DNA from: Puniceicoccaceae bacterium
GTDB taxonomy: Bacteria; Verrucomicrobiota; Verrucomicrobiia; Opitutales; JAFGAQ01
Length of the DNA: 64,000 nt
Direction: 5' to 3'
NCBI GenBank assembly: GCA_040224245.1
Contig: JBEGIR010000071.1
Coordinates: forward strand, 1-64,000
The notes beneath the pieces are model-generated. The model was given only the letters and a program-made list of their open reading frames with translations. It had not been told where the DNA came from and did not search any database. The first letter of the stretch is position 1. Every line of letters starts with the position of its first letter. The position numbers and the translations under genes were made by a program. Below are positions 17,970 to 26,101 of this stretch, piece after piece.

Positions 17970-18722
17970 TCAGAGTGTTTCCAATGCCAGGTCGGTGACT
18001 GCGTCATCGACCTGCTTTTTGTACAGATACAATTGTTGCTGGAATTGCGATACCGTGCTTTGCAGTTTTTCTACCTCTGTGACAAAACGGTCCACCTCTC
18101 TCCCGCTCAGTTCGCAACCAACCTCACTGTCCTGAAGCTGCTGGGTGAACGATAGGGAGGGAATCCAGCAGACGGGATCCGTCTCGTCAGTACTCAATGC
18201 GTAGAGTCCGACCAAACGAGGGATACCCCCATCAACAGTCTCTCGAATCGCACCGATGCATATCCCCGTTGTGATGAGATTATGGTAGTGCTCCCCAGCC
18301 TGCACTTCGCACAACAGGTAGGGAATCCTCCAGCATCCTTCACTGCAACCCAGCAGATTGATGGAACCCAAAGCCGCCTCTGCGACCATGGCATCAGTTT
18401 GCTCCAGTAACGCATCCACATCATCCACAATGCTCGCGGTTGCCTGGGAATTGTGAGCGTCCTTCAATTCCAGAGCACGACAGCGCGCAGCATCCATCAT
18501 GCAGGTGATTCCCTCTGATGCGTTCAGCGCAGTCTGCACGATCAGCTGAATCTGATTCAGCGCCAGTGATGCTGACAGTTGTTTACGGGACCAGTCGACT
18601 AGCTCTCCGCCCGTCGTTCCTCCCGAGCGGTTCCCGCCCGGAACGAGATTCCCACACTGCCATCGCACTTCCAGTTGCCCCGGTTGTGCGCTCAGCTGTA
18701 ATGCGCCTGCTGGATTCATCAT
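17970..18722 (-). CDS. Cysteine-rich flagellin-like protein downstream of flagellin
   Basis: No family is immediately obvious, but the 250-residue product from the ATG at 18722 resembles the D1 core of the neighbouring flagellin. The helix LALNQIQLIVQTALNASEGI (53-72) parallels GMGQAIQTIKSAETGLNTI, 'DDVDALLEQTDAMVAEAALG' parallels the QFNEVMRQIQTVAADTSYLG helix including the following INLL/VNLI, and the C-terminal coiled coil (209-240) parallels the CD1 helix. Both D0 termini, needed for export and polymerisation, are missing. It has nine cysteines, whereas flagellin has none. It follows flagellin by 37 nt on the same strand. Role unknown; possibly a flagellin-related cap, chaperone or regulator. 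The open frame extends further upstream, but only into the flagellin gene. Confidence 0.6.
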   Translation of the reverse strand: MMNPAGALQLSAQPGQLEVRWQCGNLVPGGNRSGGTTGGELVDWSRKQLSASLALNQIQLIVQTALNASEGITCMMDAARCRALELKDAHNSQATASIVDDVDALLEQTDAMVAEAALGSINLLGCSEGCWRIPYLLCEVQAGEHYHNLITTGICIGAIRETVDGGIPRLVGLYALSTDETDPVCWIPSLSFTQQLQDSEVGCELSGREVDRFVTEVEKLQSTVSQFQQQLYLYKKQVDDAVTDLALETL

Positions 18723-18759
18723 CGATGTTTGGACTGAATTCGATCTGCGATTTCGTTCA

Positions 18760-19707
18760 TTAACCCAAGAGGCGGAGCACGGATTGCCGGGCCTGGGATG
18801 CCAGCGAGAGCGAGCTGATTCCAAGCTGCTGAGAGGTCTGCAATGCCAGAAGATTTGCACCTTCTTCGTTGAGATCCGCGATGGTCAGGTTGTCCGCTCC
18901 AATTTCAAACTCATTGACCATGTCCTTGGTGAACTCCTGCCGCAGCGTGATCACGTTGAGCTGATTCGCCAACTTTGCAGACTGCACCTTGAGTTGATCA
19001 TCAAACAACTCCACCTGTGTAATGACCGTGCGCAGCACATCCCGAAAGTTCGCATCGCCCCAATCCATTTCCCAGGAATCTCCATCGATCCCGTGAGTCT
19101 GGACGTGCAGGCTCGTAAAGGTGTTGGTCGAACTCGAAAGTGACAGCGGTCCCTCTGCTTCTCCGTTTGCATCAAGCTCGGAAACAGGTCCGTAAATATT
19201 GAATCCTGTGATCACCAGTGTGGATTCATTGATTCGTTCGTTAAATTGAATCACGATATCCTGGTCATCCCCTGCCATGTCACTCGGATCTGAACGCTGG
19301 ATGAGATTAACCCCCAGATAAGAGGTATCCGCAGCCACGGTCTGGATCTGGCGCATCACTTCATTGAATTGCACACCCAGATTCCGGCGTTCCTCCACCA
19401 ATGCCTTATCACCGGCATCGTTGGCAATTGCTTTGGCTTGGTCCAACAGGGATCGAATCGTATTCAAACCCGTTTCCGCTGATTTGATAGTCTGAATCGC
19501 CTGACCCATTCCATCCAGACGCGCCTCTAATGAAGATGCCCTGTCCTGAAGACTCAGGGAGGCAAAATAGGCGGTCGGTCCGTCAATGGCGGAATTTACC
19601 TTCCGCCCAGTCGCAAGTCGCTCCTGGGTGCGACTCAGCAACTCGTTTGTCTTTTGCAAACTCAACAGGTTGGTTCGCATTCCAGATGATAAGGAGATAT
19701 TGTCCAT
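18760..19707 (-). CDS. fliC: Flagellin
   Basis: The filament subunit, exported through the flagellar channel. The ATG at 19707 gives 315 residues starting MDNISLSSGMRTNLLSLQ. The N-terminal D0/D1 helices run to about 140 (with LLSRTQERLATGRKVNSAIDGP and FASLSLQDRASSL), a short variable domain covers about 140-215, and the C-terminal helices run from about 215, ending in NLTIADLNEEGANLLALQTSQQLG and a hydrophobic SVLRLLG tail. The variable region is small, so a thin, simple filament is expected. It is about 14 kb from the flagellar operon and has its own upstream sigma-54-like element. Confidence 0.95.
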   Translation of the reverse strand: MDNISLSSGMRTNLLSLQKTNELLSRTQERLATGRKVNSAIDGPTAYFASLSLQDRASSLEARLDGMGQAIQTIKSAETGLNTIRSLLDQAKAIANDAGDKALVEERRNLGVQFNEVMRQIQTVAADTSYLGVNLIQRSDPSDMAGDDQDIVIQFNERINESTLVITGFNIYGPVSELDANGEAEGPLSLSSSTNTFTSLHVQTHGIDGDSWEMDWGDANFRDVLRTVITQVELFDDQLKVQSAKLANQLNVITLRQEFTKDMVNEFEIGADNLTIADLNEEGANLLALQTSQQLGISSLSLASQARQSVLRLLG

Positions 19708-19734
19708 GACGTTCTGTTTAGTTCTGCGACCACC

Positions 19735-19753
19735 AAGCTTGAGGCATGCCAAA
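19735..19753 (-). promoter_or_regulatory. Candidate sigma-54 promoter of flagellin
   Basis: On the minus strand TTTGGCATGCCTCAAGCTT has GG and GC exactly 10 nt apart, and TTGGCATG matches the -24 element TTGGCACG at 7 of 8 positions. The -12 half (AAGCT) is weaker. The predicted start would give an 18-nt leader before the ATG at 19707. Confidence 0.35.
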
Positions 19754-20057
19754 ATCATAAAATCGATTGACCTGCATCCGGAAAAAGAGTTGAACAGGCA
19801 GATTTCGAACATCTTTAAATTGCTACAAATAAGCAGTTTAAGAAAAATTCAAACAATCGCCTGGATTCAATAAATCGCTTCAATCTTTCGCTTTTTTTGC
19901 TTCCGCATCGGGAAGAATATCGGTTACACCTCCCTTGCTGGAAAAAAATTCCTATCTGGAGAACGGCATTGACTCACTTGGCCTGCGTGATTGATCTCAT
20001 TGCTTTACGCATTTGCAACGCAGCAAAAAAACACGTCACCGCATCAGGGTAACTGCC
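19754..20057. other. Intergenic region between flagellin and serA
   Basis: About 300 bp of A+T-rich DNA between the divergent flagellin and serA genes. It must hold both promoters. It contains a T-run at 19891-19897 but no hairpin I can support. The serA-frame upstream extension from 20013 to 20057 looks non-coding. Confidence 0.5.
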
Positions 20058-21662
20058 ATGTTCCAAATACTTGTAGCCGATAAAATTGCAGAAACAGGAG
20101 TTGAATTCCTTCGAAACCAGAAGGAATTTGAGGTCATCGAAGCCTATGGTTCCACGAAGGAGGAAATCCTCAACATCGTTCCTTCGGTCTCCGCCATCGT
20201 CGTACGCAGTGAAACCCAAATCGACGCAGATGTCATTGCCGCAGCACCCCTGCTCAAGGCAGTCGGACGCGCGGGTGTCGGCGTGGACAACATCGATCTC
20301 GATGCAGCAACCGAACGCGGCATCGTGGTCGTCAATACTCCAGGTGGGAACACCATCGCAACTGCCGAACTCACCATGACTCACTTGCTCTGCAGTTCGC
20401 GTCCCATCGCGCAGGCGGACCGCTCCATGAAACAGGGGAACTGGGATCGGAAATCGCTTAAAGGAGTTGAGCTGAAGGACAAAACACTCGCAGTTTTGGG
20501 CCTGGGTCGCATCGGTGCAGAGGTTGCAGCCCGTGCCCAGGCATTTGGAATGACAGTCATTGCTTACGATCCCTTCCTCACCGAAGCAAGGGCCAAGGCC
20601 ATCAATGTGGAGAAAGTGGATCTGGATGAGGTATGGGCGCGTGCGGACTACATCACGGTGCACATGCCTTTGACGGACAAAACCCGCAACATGGTCAACC
20701 GCGATGCATTCGCAAAAATGAAGCAGGGTGTGAGGCTGGTCAACTGCGCACGCGGGGGCCTCATTCACGAGCAGGATCTGATCGATGCGATTGAAAGCGG
20801 AAAGGTGAGTGCAGCTGGCCTCGACGTCTTCGAGGAAGAACCCCTGCCCGCAGACCATCCCTTTCGCAAATGCGCCAATTTGGTGCTCACCCCGCACCTC
20901 GGTGCCTCAACAGAAGAAGCGCAATACAATGTTGGCATCGAGATTGCCGAAGTCATTGCCCGCATTCTCAAGGAAGGGGTAATCAGTAACGCCGTCAATG
21001 TACCCTCGGTGGATGCCCACACCCTTCAGCAGCTTCGACCCTATTTCCGATTGGGTCAAATTCTTGGCACAACCGTGCAGCAGCTCACACCCGATACCAT
21101 TCAGCGCCTGCAGATCACCTACTATGGACGTCTGGTCGAACTGGATACCATGCCCTTGAACCGCGCGATTCAGAAGGGCTATCTCCTGCAGATTTCCGGA
21201 GAGGAGATCAATGATGTCAATGCGGGTTATTACATGAAACGCCTGGGCATTGAGGGGCAGATCACAAAGTCGAGCAGTGATACTCCCTACAGTGAGTTGA
21301 TCCAGATCGAAGCCATTCTCGAGGATGGCAGCTCCTTGAGTGTAGAGGGCACCGTCATGGGTCGCAATCTGGATCCCCGTATCGTTTCCATCAACGGTCG
21401 CGACCTTGAAGTAACGCCGCGCAATGTGCTCATGCTGGTCGAAAACAAGGACATGCCCGGCATGGTTGGCATGCTTGGAACCATCCTCGGAAAACATCAG
21501 GTCAACATCGCAAACATGACACTCAACCGTCGCGAGGCGGGTCAAAACGCTCTTGTCGTCTTTGAACTCGACCAATTTCCGAGTGATGAAGCGGTTGCCG
21601 AAATCACATCCAGTGACCGCATTGTCGATCTCAAGCTGGTCGACCTGACCCGCATTAAATAA
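20058..21662 (+). CDS. serA: D-3-phosphoglycerate dehydrogenase SerA
   Basis: Oxidises 3-phosphoglycerate, the first step of serine synthesis. The ATG at 20058 (MFQILVADKIAETG) gives 534 residues and follows AGGGT; an earlier ATG at 20013 adds a basic, non-homologous stretch. The NAD-binding LGLGRIGAEVAARA motif, the catalytic Arg in VNCARGGLIHE, Glu in DVFEEEPLP and His in LTPHLGASTEEA are present. A long C-terminal half follows, with an intervening domain (about 320-450) and an ACT domain (about 460-534; ENKDMPGMVGMLG), as in the type-1 long form, implying serine feedback. It leads a serA-plsY-hom-udg operon. Confidence 0.96.
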   Translation: MFQILVADKIAETGVEFLRNQKEFEVIEAYGSTKEEILNIVPSVSAIVVRSETQIDADVIAAAPLLKAVGRAGVGVDNIDLDAATERGIVVVNTPGGNTIATAELTMTHLLCSSRPIAQADRSMKQGNWDRKSLKGVELKDKTLAVLGLGRIGAEVAARAQAFGMTVIAYDPFLTEARAKAINVEKVDLDEVWARADYITVHMPLTDKTRNMVNRDAFAKMKQGVRLVNCARGGLIHEQDLIDAIESGKVSAAGLDVFEEEPLPADHPFRKCANLVLTPHLGASTEEAQYNVGIEIAEVIARILKEGVISNAVNVPSVDAHTLQQLRPYFRLGQILGTTVQQLTPDTIQRLQITYYGRLVELDTMPLNRAIQKGYLLQISGEEINDVNAGYYMKRLGIEGQITKSSSDTPYSELIQIEAILEDGSSLSVEGTVMGRNLDPRIVSINGRDLEVTPRNVLMLVENKDMPGMVGMLGTILGKHQVNIANMTLNRREAGQNALVVFELDQFPSDEAVAEITSSDRIVDLKLVDLTRIK

Positions 21663-21671
21663 TGTGACACC

Positions 21672-22355
21672 ATGAATCCGATTTTGTTGCTCTGCCTTTG
21701 TGCACTGGTGGGTTATCTGATTGGCTCTTTTTCGAGTGCGGTCCTTGTCGCAAAAGCCCATGGTGTTGACATCTTCACGGTTGGCAGTGGCAACCCCGGT
21801 GCAACCAATGTCAAGCGATCCATCGGTAAGGGTCCCGGAAACCTCGTGTTTTTCCTGGATTTGCTCAAGGGATTTGTCGTCGCATTGTGGCCTTTCATCC
21901 CGTCCCTTCACGCATGGACCTCCAGCTCGCTTCCACCCGTTGTCTTGAGTTTGGCGGGACTCACAGGTGCACTGGCCGGACACTCTTTTTCACTCTACAT
22001 TCGTTTTCGTGGAGGAAAGGGAGTCGCCACGGCAATGGGCGGCTTGCTCGCGATCATGGCACCGGTTGTTCTGCTCGGCATGGTAATCTGGGTGCTGGTT
22101 TTCTACGCCTTTCGCTATGTGTCGCTCGCTTCCATCGCATTTGCAGCCAGTCTTCCCCTCTTCTGCTCTGTCTTCTGGTGGATGGACTGGCAGTTGCTGC
22201 GGTCGTATGGATGGATTGAATGCAGTATTGCTGCTGCCGTCTTCCTGCTGATACTTGTTCGTCACCAGAGCAATATAACCCGGTTGTTCAACGGCACTGA
22301 GCACAAATTTGAAAAGCAGCGCCATGCATCTGGCAAACGCTCCAACGCATCATGA
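21672..22355 (+). CDS. plsY: Glycerol-3-phosphate acyltransferase PlsY
   Basis: Acylates glycerol-3-phosphate from acyl-phosphate in the inner membrane, the first step of phospholipid synthesis. The 227-residue protein has five to six membrane helices and the three PlsY motifs: IGSFSSAVLVAK (17-28), GSGNPGATNVKR (38-49) and GHSFSLYIRFRGGKGVAT (103-120). The C-terminal 25 residues are a basic cytoplasmic tail. It begins 9 nt after serA and overlaps hom by 4 nt. Confidence 0.96.
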   Translation: MNPILLLCLCALVGYLIGSFSSAVLVAKAHGVDIFTVGSGNPGATNVKRSIGKGPGNLVFFLDLLKGFVVALWPFIPSLHAWTSSSLPPVVLSLAGLTGALAGHSFSLYIRFRGGKGVATAMGGLLAIMAPVVLLGMVIWVLVFYAFRYVSLASIAFAASLPLFCSVFWWMDWQLLRSYGWIECSIAAAVFLLILVRHQSNITRLFNGTEHKFEKQRHASGKRSNAS

Positions 22356-23635
22356 AAACCATTCGCATCGGATTTCTCGGACTTGGCACAGTTGGTCAGG
22401 GAGTATGGGAACAATTGATATTGAAGTCCAAGGTTTGGAACGAAAAACTGGATGTGGATTTTGTGCCCGTCAAAGCTTCCGTTCGCAATCTGAGCAAGAG
22501 GCGGGATGTATCCATCCCTGAGCATGCACTGACCACGGATTCCATGAGCATCGTGGAAGATCCATCGATTGATGTGATCATCGAACTCATCGGTGGAATC
22601 CGCGATGCGAGAGAGCTGACACTCCGCGCCTTTGCAAACGGGAAATCCGTGATCACTGCAAACAAGGCATTGATCTGCGAACATGGCAGAGAGCTGCTTG
22701 AAGCCGCGCAGCTCGCAGGTGTGCAGTATCTTTACGAAGCCAGTGTCGCAGGCGGCATCCCTATCATCAAAGTCATTCAGGAAGCTTTCGTCGGAAACCG
22801 CATCCATTCCCTGCAGGGCATTCTCAACGGAACTTCCAATTACATCCTCACGCGCATGGAACGCGCATCGATCCCCTACCCTGACGCCTTGGCTGAGGCC
22901 AAAGCACTGGGATATGTGGAACAGGATGAATCCCTCGATCTTGATGGCTTTGACGCAGCCCACAAGCTCATCATCCTGGCCTACCTCTGCTACCAGCAAT
23001 GGTTCTCTATCGATGATATTCATGTAGAGGGTATTCGAAATGTATCCTTACACGACATGCGGGCTGCAGCACGGCAGGGATACAAGATCAAGCTCATCGC
23101 TACCTTGCGAAGAATACCGGAACAGGACTGCATCGAATGCTCGGTCCGCCCTTCTCTGGTTCCCATGAGCAACAATCTGGCTGCGGTAGAAGATGCTTTT
23201 AACGGTGTCTGCATTCAGGGAGACATCGTCGGAACTTCCTTCCTTATCGGACGCGGTGCGGGTCGGGAACCCACTGCCAGTGCCGTCATCAGTGACATCG
23301 TGGATCTGGTTCGCAATCCCAAAGAACGCAAACTCATGGTTGCAGATCGAACCGCTTCTCTCGCGACTCCTGAAGCGATTCACCAGTCCTACTATCTTCG
23401 CATTGAGGTTGACGATGTGCGGGGTGTGCTGTCTGAGATCACTCAAATTCTCAGTCGAAACAACATCAGCATTTCAACCATTGACCAATCGCTTGATACC
23501 CGACGCGCTTCTGCCTCCATCACGCTGACCACACACGATTGCCGCGATCAGGATGTCAAACTCGCTTGTCAGGCCATTCTCAATCATAGTTTCGTAAAGG
23601 ACGACATTGTGGTGTTTCCTATTCTTGAAATCTAA
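22352..23635 (+). CDS. hom: Homoserine dehydrogenase
   Basis: Reduces aspartate semialdehyde to homoserine, the branch to threonine and methionine. The 427-residue protein has an NAD(P) motif FLGLGTVGQGVWE (6-18), the catalytic region with ASVAGGIPII and LNGTSNYILTRME (about 160), EDESLDLDGFDAAHKL-type substrate loop (seen as QDESLDLDGFDAAHK), and a C-terminal ACT domain (about 348-427, YYLRIEVDDVRGVLSEIT). The ACT domain suggests feedback by an end-product amino acid. Its ATG lies inside the plsY stop (ATGA), so translation is coupled. Confidence 0.96.
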   Translation: MKTIRIGFLGLGTVGQGVWEQLILKSKVWNEKLDVDFVPVKASVRNLSKRRDVSIPEHALTTDSMSIVEDPSIDVIIELIGGIRDARELTLRAFANGKSVITANKALICEHGRELLEAAQLAGVQYLYEASVAGGIPIIKVIQEAFVGNRIHSLQGILNGTSNYILTRMERASIPYPDALAEAKALGYVEQDESLDLDGFDAAHKLIILAYLCYQQWFSIDDIHVEGIRNVSLHDMRAAARQGYKIKLIATLRRIPEQDCIECSVRPSLVPMSNNLAAVEDAFNGVCIQGDIVGTSFLIGRGAGREPTASAVISDIVDLVRNPKERKLMVADRTASLATPEAIHQSYYLRIEVDDVRGVLSEITQILSRNNISISTIDQSLDTRRASASITLTTHDCRDQDVKLACQAILNHSFVKDDIVVFPILEI

Positions 23636-23659
23636 GATCAGGATGGGTTTACTTACCCC

Positions 23660-24565
23660 ATGCGCGAACATCTCGACACCCTTCTTTCCGAACTGAAAAA
23701 ACTCCGGCAGCAGGGTGTCTCCAGTCTCCTGATTGAACCAGACACGCTCTCCCTGCTCGAATCGAGCGTACAAGACATCGCGGCAAAATCTGCTACGCAG
23801 CCGCCCACAAGGGAAATATCTCCCACCCCCCCGCTTCAGGCTGACTCAAAACCGGAACAGTCGACTGACAAGTCCCACGATCCCGCTTCGAAAGCCAGGC
23901 AGAAGGATTTCCATGTCATCCCGGAGGTCGTATTGCCAGAAGGGGATAAAGCTTCACAGTGGAACTGGTTGCGCAAGCGTGTGCAGGAGTGTGAGGTCTG
24001 CAACCGCCACGTTCGCCCGGGCAAAAAAGTGGTTTTCGGTGTTGGCAATCTTGATGCCGATATCTTCTTCTGCGGAGAAGCTCCGGGTGAAGAGGAAGAA
24101 ATTCAGGGAGAACCCTTTGTGGGACCTGCGGGACAGCTGCTCACCCGCATCATCCAGACAATGGGCCTGAGTCGGGAGCAAGTTTACATTGGAAACATCA
24201 TGAATTGGCGCCCCGAGACGGATCAACCGTTCGGAAATCGCCCTCCCACTGAGCAGGAAATGGCCTTCTGTCTACCCTATCTCAAGGCACAGGTTGCCGT
24301 TGTGCGTCCGAAGGTCATCGTCGCCCTCGGTGCTACGGCCGTCAACGGTCTCTTAGGATACGATCCAAAGCGCTCCATCACCCGCAGTCACGGCCAGTGG
24401 CATGATTTTGAAGGCATCCCAACACTCATCAGTTTCCACCCGTCCTACATCCTTCGAAATGGGACCAATCGAGTGAAGCGTTTGATCTGGGAGGATATGC
24501 TTACTGTCATGCAGCGTCTCAGAATGCCCATCACTGAAAAACAGCAAAATTTCTTTAAATCCTAA
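23660..24565 (+). CDS. Uracil-DNA glycosylase, family 4-like
   Basis: Removes uracil from DNA. The core (about 100-295) has the active-site motif GEAPGEEEEIQGEPFVGPAGQ (139 onward), NIMNWRP (179-185) and the substrate-binding SFHPSYILRN. A Pro/Ser-rich N-terminal 95-residue extension is poorly conserved. Family 4 enzymes bind a [4Fe-4S] cluster with four Cys. Here C111, C114 and C204 fit, but the expected third Cys is W183 (NWRP), so the cluster is probably altered or absent. The gene is 24 nt after hom and ends its operon. Confidence 0.88.
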   Translation: MREHLDTLLSELKKLRQQGVSSLLIEPDTLSLLESSVQDIAAKSATQPPTREISPTPPLQADSKPEQSTDKSHDPASKARQKDFHVIPEVVLPEGDKASQWNWLRKRVQECEVCNRHVRPGKKVVFGVGNLDADIFFCGEAPGEEEEIQGEPFVGPAGQLLTRIIQTMGLSREQVYIGNIMNWRPETDQPFGNRPPTEQEMAFCLPYLKAQVAVVRPKVIVALGATAVNGLLGYDPKRSITRSHGQWHDFEGIPTLISFHPSYILRNGTNRVKRLIWEDMLTVMQRLRMPITEKQQNFFKS

Positions 24566-24602
24566 ATGGATCCCACACTGCAAGCAGCTTGCATCAACTC
24601 AA

Positions 24603-24631
24603 CAAAAAGGCGGTGAAGATTTTCACCGCCT
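24603..24631 (-). terminator. Rho-independent terminator of the zinc peptidase gene
   Basis: AGGCGGTGAA (24608-24617) and TTCACCGCCT (24622-24631) pair perfectly around GATT. On the minus strand the hairpin is followed by TTTTTGTT, a classic intrinsic terminator for the leftward gene ending at 24656. It may also stop the rightward serA operon, although the plus-strand T-tail is weak. Confidence 0.8.
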
Positions 24632-24655
24632 ATTCGTTAAATTCCCGTTCTGCTG

Positions 24656-25324
24656 TTATTCGTCGCGCGTCAACATCAGCAGATAGAGCAGGTTTCCCAG
24701 TGAAGCCACAAAGGCCGCCACATAGGTGAGGCCCGCCGCATCCAGTGTGCGCCGCACACCCACCAGTTCCTCTTCGCCGACGAAGCCCAGCCCCGCGAGT
24801 TCCTTTTTGGCACGCGCGCTGGCGTCAAACTCCACGGGCAGCGTAATCAGTTGAAAAAGGGTCAGGATCAAATAAACCGCAACGCCAAGCTTGACCAGGC
24901 CCATGATGCCAAAGAGAAATCCTCCAATCATCACAAAAGGAAGCATCTGGCTGGCAATCTGAGTGACCGGCACCAGTGACATGCGCCACTGCAGTGCTTT
25001 GTATCCCACAGCATGCTGAATCGCATGACCCGCTTCATGTGCGGCAACCCCTAACGCGGCAAGGCTCGTGCCATAATAGTTATCCTTGCTCAGCGCAAGT
25101 TGCCGGGTCATGGGATTGTAGTGATCCGTAAGCTTGCCGCGAATGGCAACGATTTCCACGTCATCGATACCGAAGCGACGCATCACGTAGGCAGCAGCCT
25201 CCCGTCCGGTAATGCCGCTGCGTGAGGGTACCTGGGAATACTTGTTGTAAGTTCCCGATACCTTTGCCTGGGCCCAAAGCCCCAGCAATAGCGGAATGAT
25301 GATCAATAGAATATACAGTCCCAT
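24656..25324 (-). CDS. YugP-type membrane zinc metallopeptidase
   Basis: A 222-residue membrane protein of the neutral zinc metallopeptidase (YugP) family. The zincin motif AAHEAGHAIQHA places H96, E97 and H100 in the active site. An N-terminal hydrophobic helix (2-19) anchors it, two more helices lie at about 120-165, and a C-terminal helix at about 200-217. The physiological substrate of the family is not established. The start has AAGGAG 11 nt upstream. It is monocistronic, ended by the terminator at 24603. Confidence 0.92.
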   Translation of the reverse strand: MGLYILLIIIPLLLGLWAQAKVSGTYNKYSQVPSRSGITGREAAAYVMRRFGIDDVEIVAIRGKLTDHYNPMTRQLALSKDNYYGTSLAALGVAAHEAGHAIQHAVGYKALQWRMSLVPVTQIASQMLPFVMIGGFLFGIMGLVKLGVAVYLILTLFQLITLPVEFDASARAKKELAGLGFVGEEELVGVRRTLDAAGLTYVAAFVASLGNLLYLLMLTRDE

Positions 25325-25432
25325 AATTGTTGTTTCTCCTTAAACGGTGAATGCGAGTGTCTCCTGCAAGGGAAACCCTCCATTCAAAAAAACTATTTTT
25401 TCACGAATTTGATTGCAGGAATCGAGCAGATT

Positions 25433-25936
25433 TCAAGGTGATTCTGTAAGTTCCTTCGGCACCTGATAGAGGATTCGTTCTCCTACTCCATTCCTGAGCT
25501 TCAACCACGAATCGATGGCAAGCCTGATACCATAGACACTACAGGTTGGCAGGCTGTTCAGAACATCTCCGGTGAGTGCGTTCGCACAATCAGTTAATGT
25601 TGGATTATGCCCAATGACCATCACACTTTGCCAGCTGTCTGGAAACTCGCGCAGGATGGATTGCAACTGATGCACGTCTGCAAGGTAGATGCGTCGATCC
25701 AGCATCACTGAGGATTCGTCCTGGTCCAGCCCTCTCGCAATCAGACGCGCCGTCGTATTCGCCCGAATCGCCGAACTGCTGACAATCTGATCTGGAACAA
25801 TCTGCTGTGCCCTCAGAAACGCAGCCATGCGAGGAGCATCGCTGCGTCCCCGTTCGTTCAACGGACGATCAAAATCTGAAGAGGCAGTCGAATCCCAGGC
25901 GGATTTCGCATGGCGGATGAGGTAGAGTGTTTTCAC
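25433..25936 (-). CDS. SixA-type histidine phosphatase
   Basis: A 167-residue member of the histidine phosphatase superfamily. It opens with KTLYLIRHAKSAW, where R8-H9 is the RHG-like catalytic motif in its SixA form (RHAKS). The second conserved His is in VMVIGHNPTLTDCA, about residue 115. SixA removes phosphate from phosphohistidine of signalling or PTS proteins in some bacteria; here the partner is unknown, although two histidine kinases are encoded in the window. The start codon is GTG, giving the standard N-terminus. Confidence 0.88.
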   Translation of the reverse strand: MKTLYLIRHAKSAWDSTASSDFDRPLNERGRSDAPRMAAFLRAQQIVPDQIVSSSAIRANTTARLIARGLDQDESSVMLDRRIYLADVHQLQSILREFPDSWQSVMVIGHNPTLTDCANALTGDVLNSLPTCSVYGIRLAIDSWLKLRNGVGERILYQVPKELTESP

Positions 25937-26101
25937 AGCAGATGGTGTATGGGTCTTGCTCGATGTTACCCTGCAAAAACTATTTCAATCCATACAAATT
26001 ACAAGGGTTTGATATGCAATGATCATTGTCGACATCGTTTCTAGAGCGTGCGTTGCCTGCTTCAGCAACTTCAGGCCGAACCTGATGGTTTCTTCGCCGT
26101 T

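Noticed and set aside
20907-21983. 358-aa open frame on the minus strand
   Set aside because: It is antisense to serA and plsY and has no recognisable motif.
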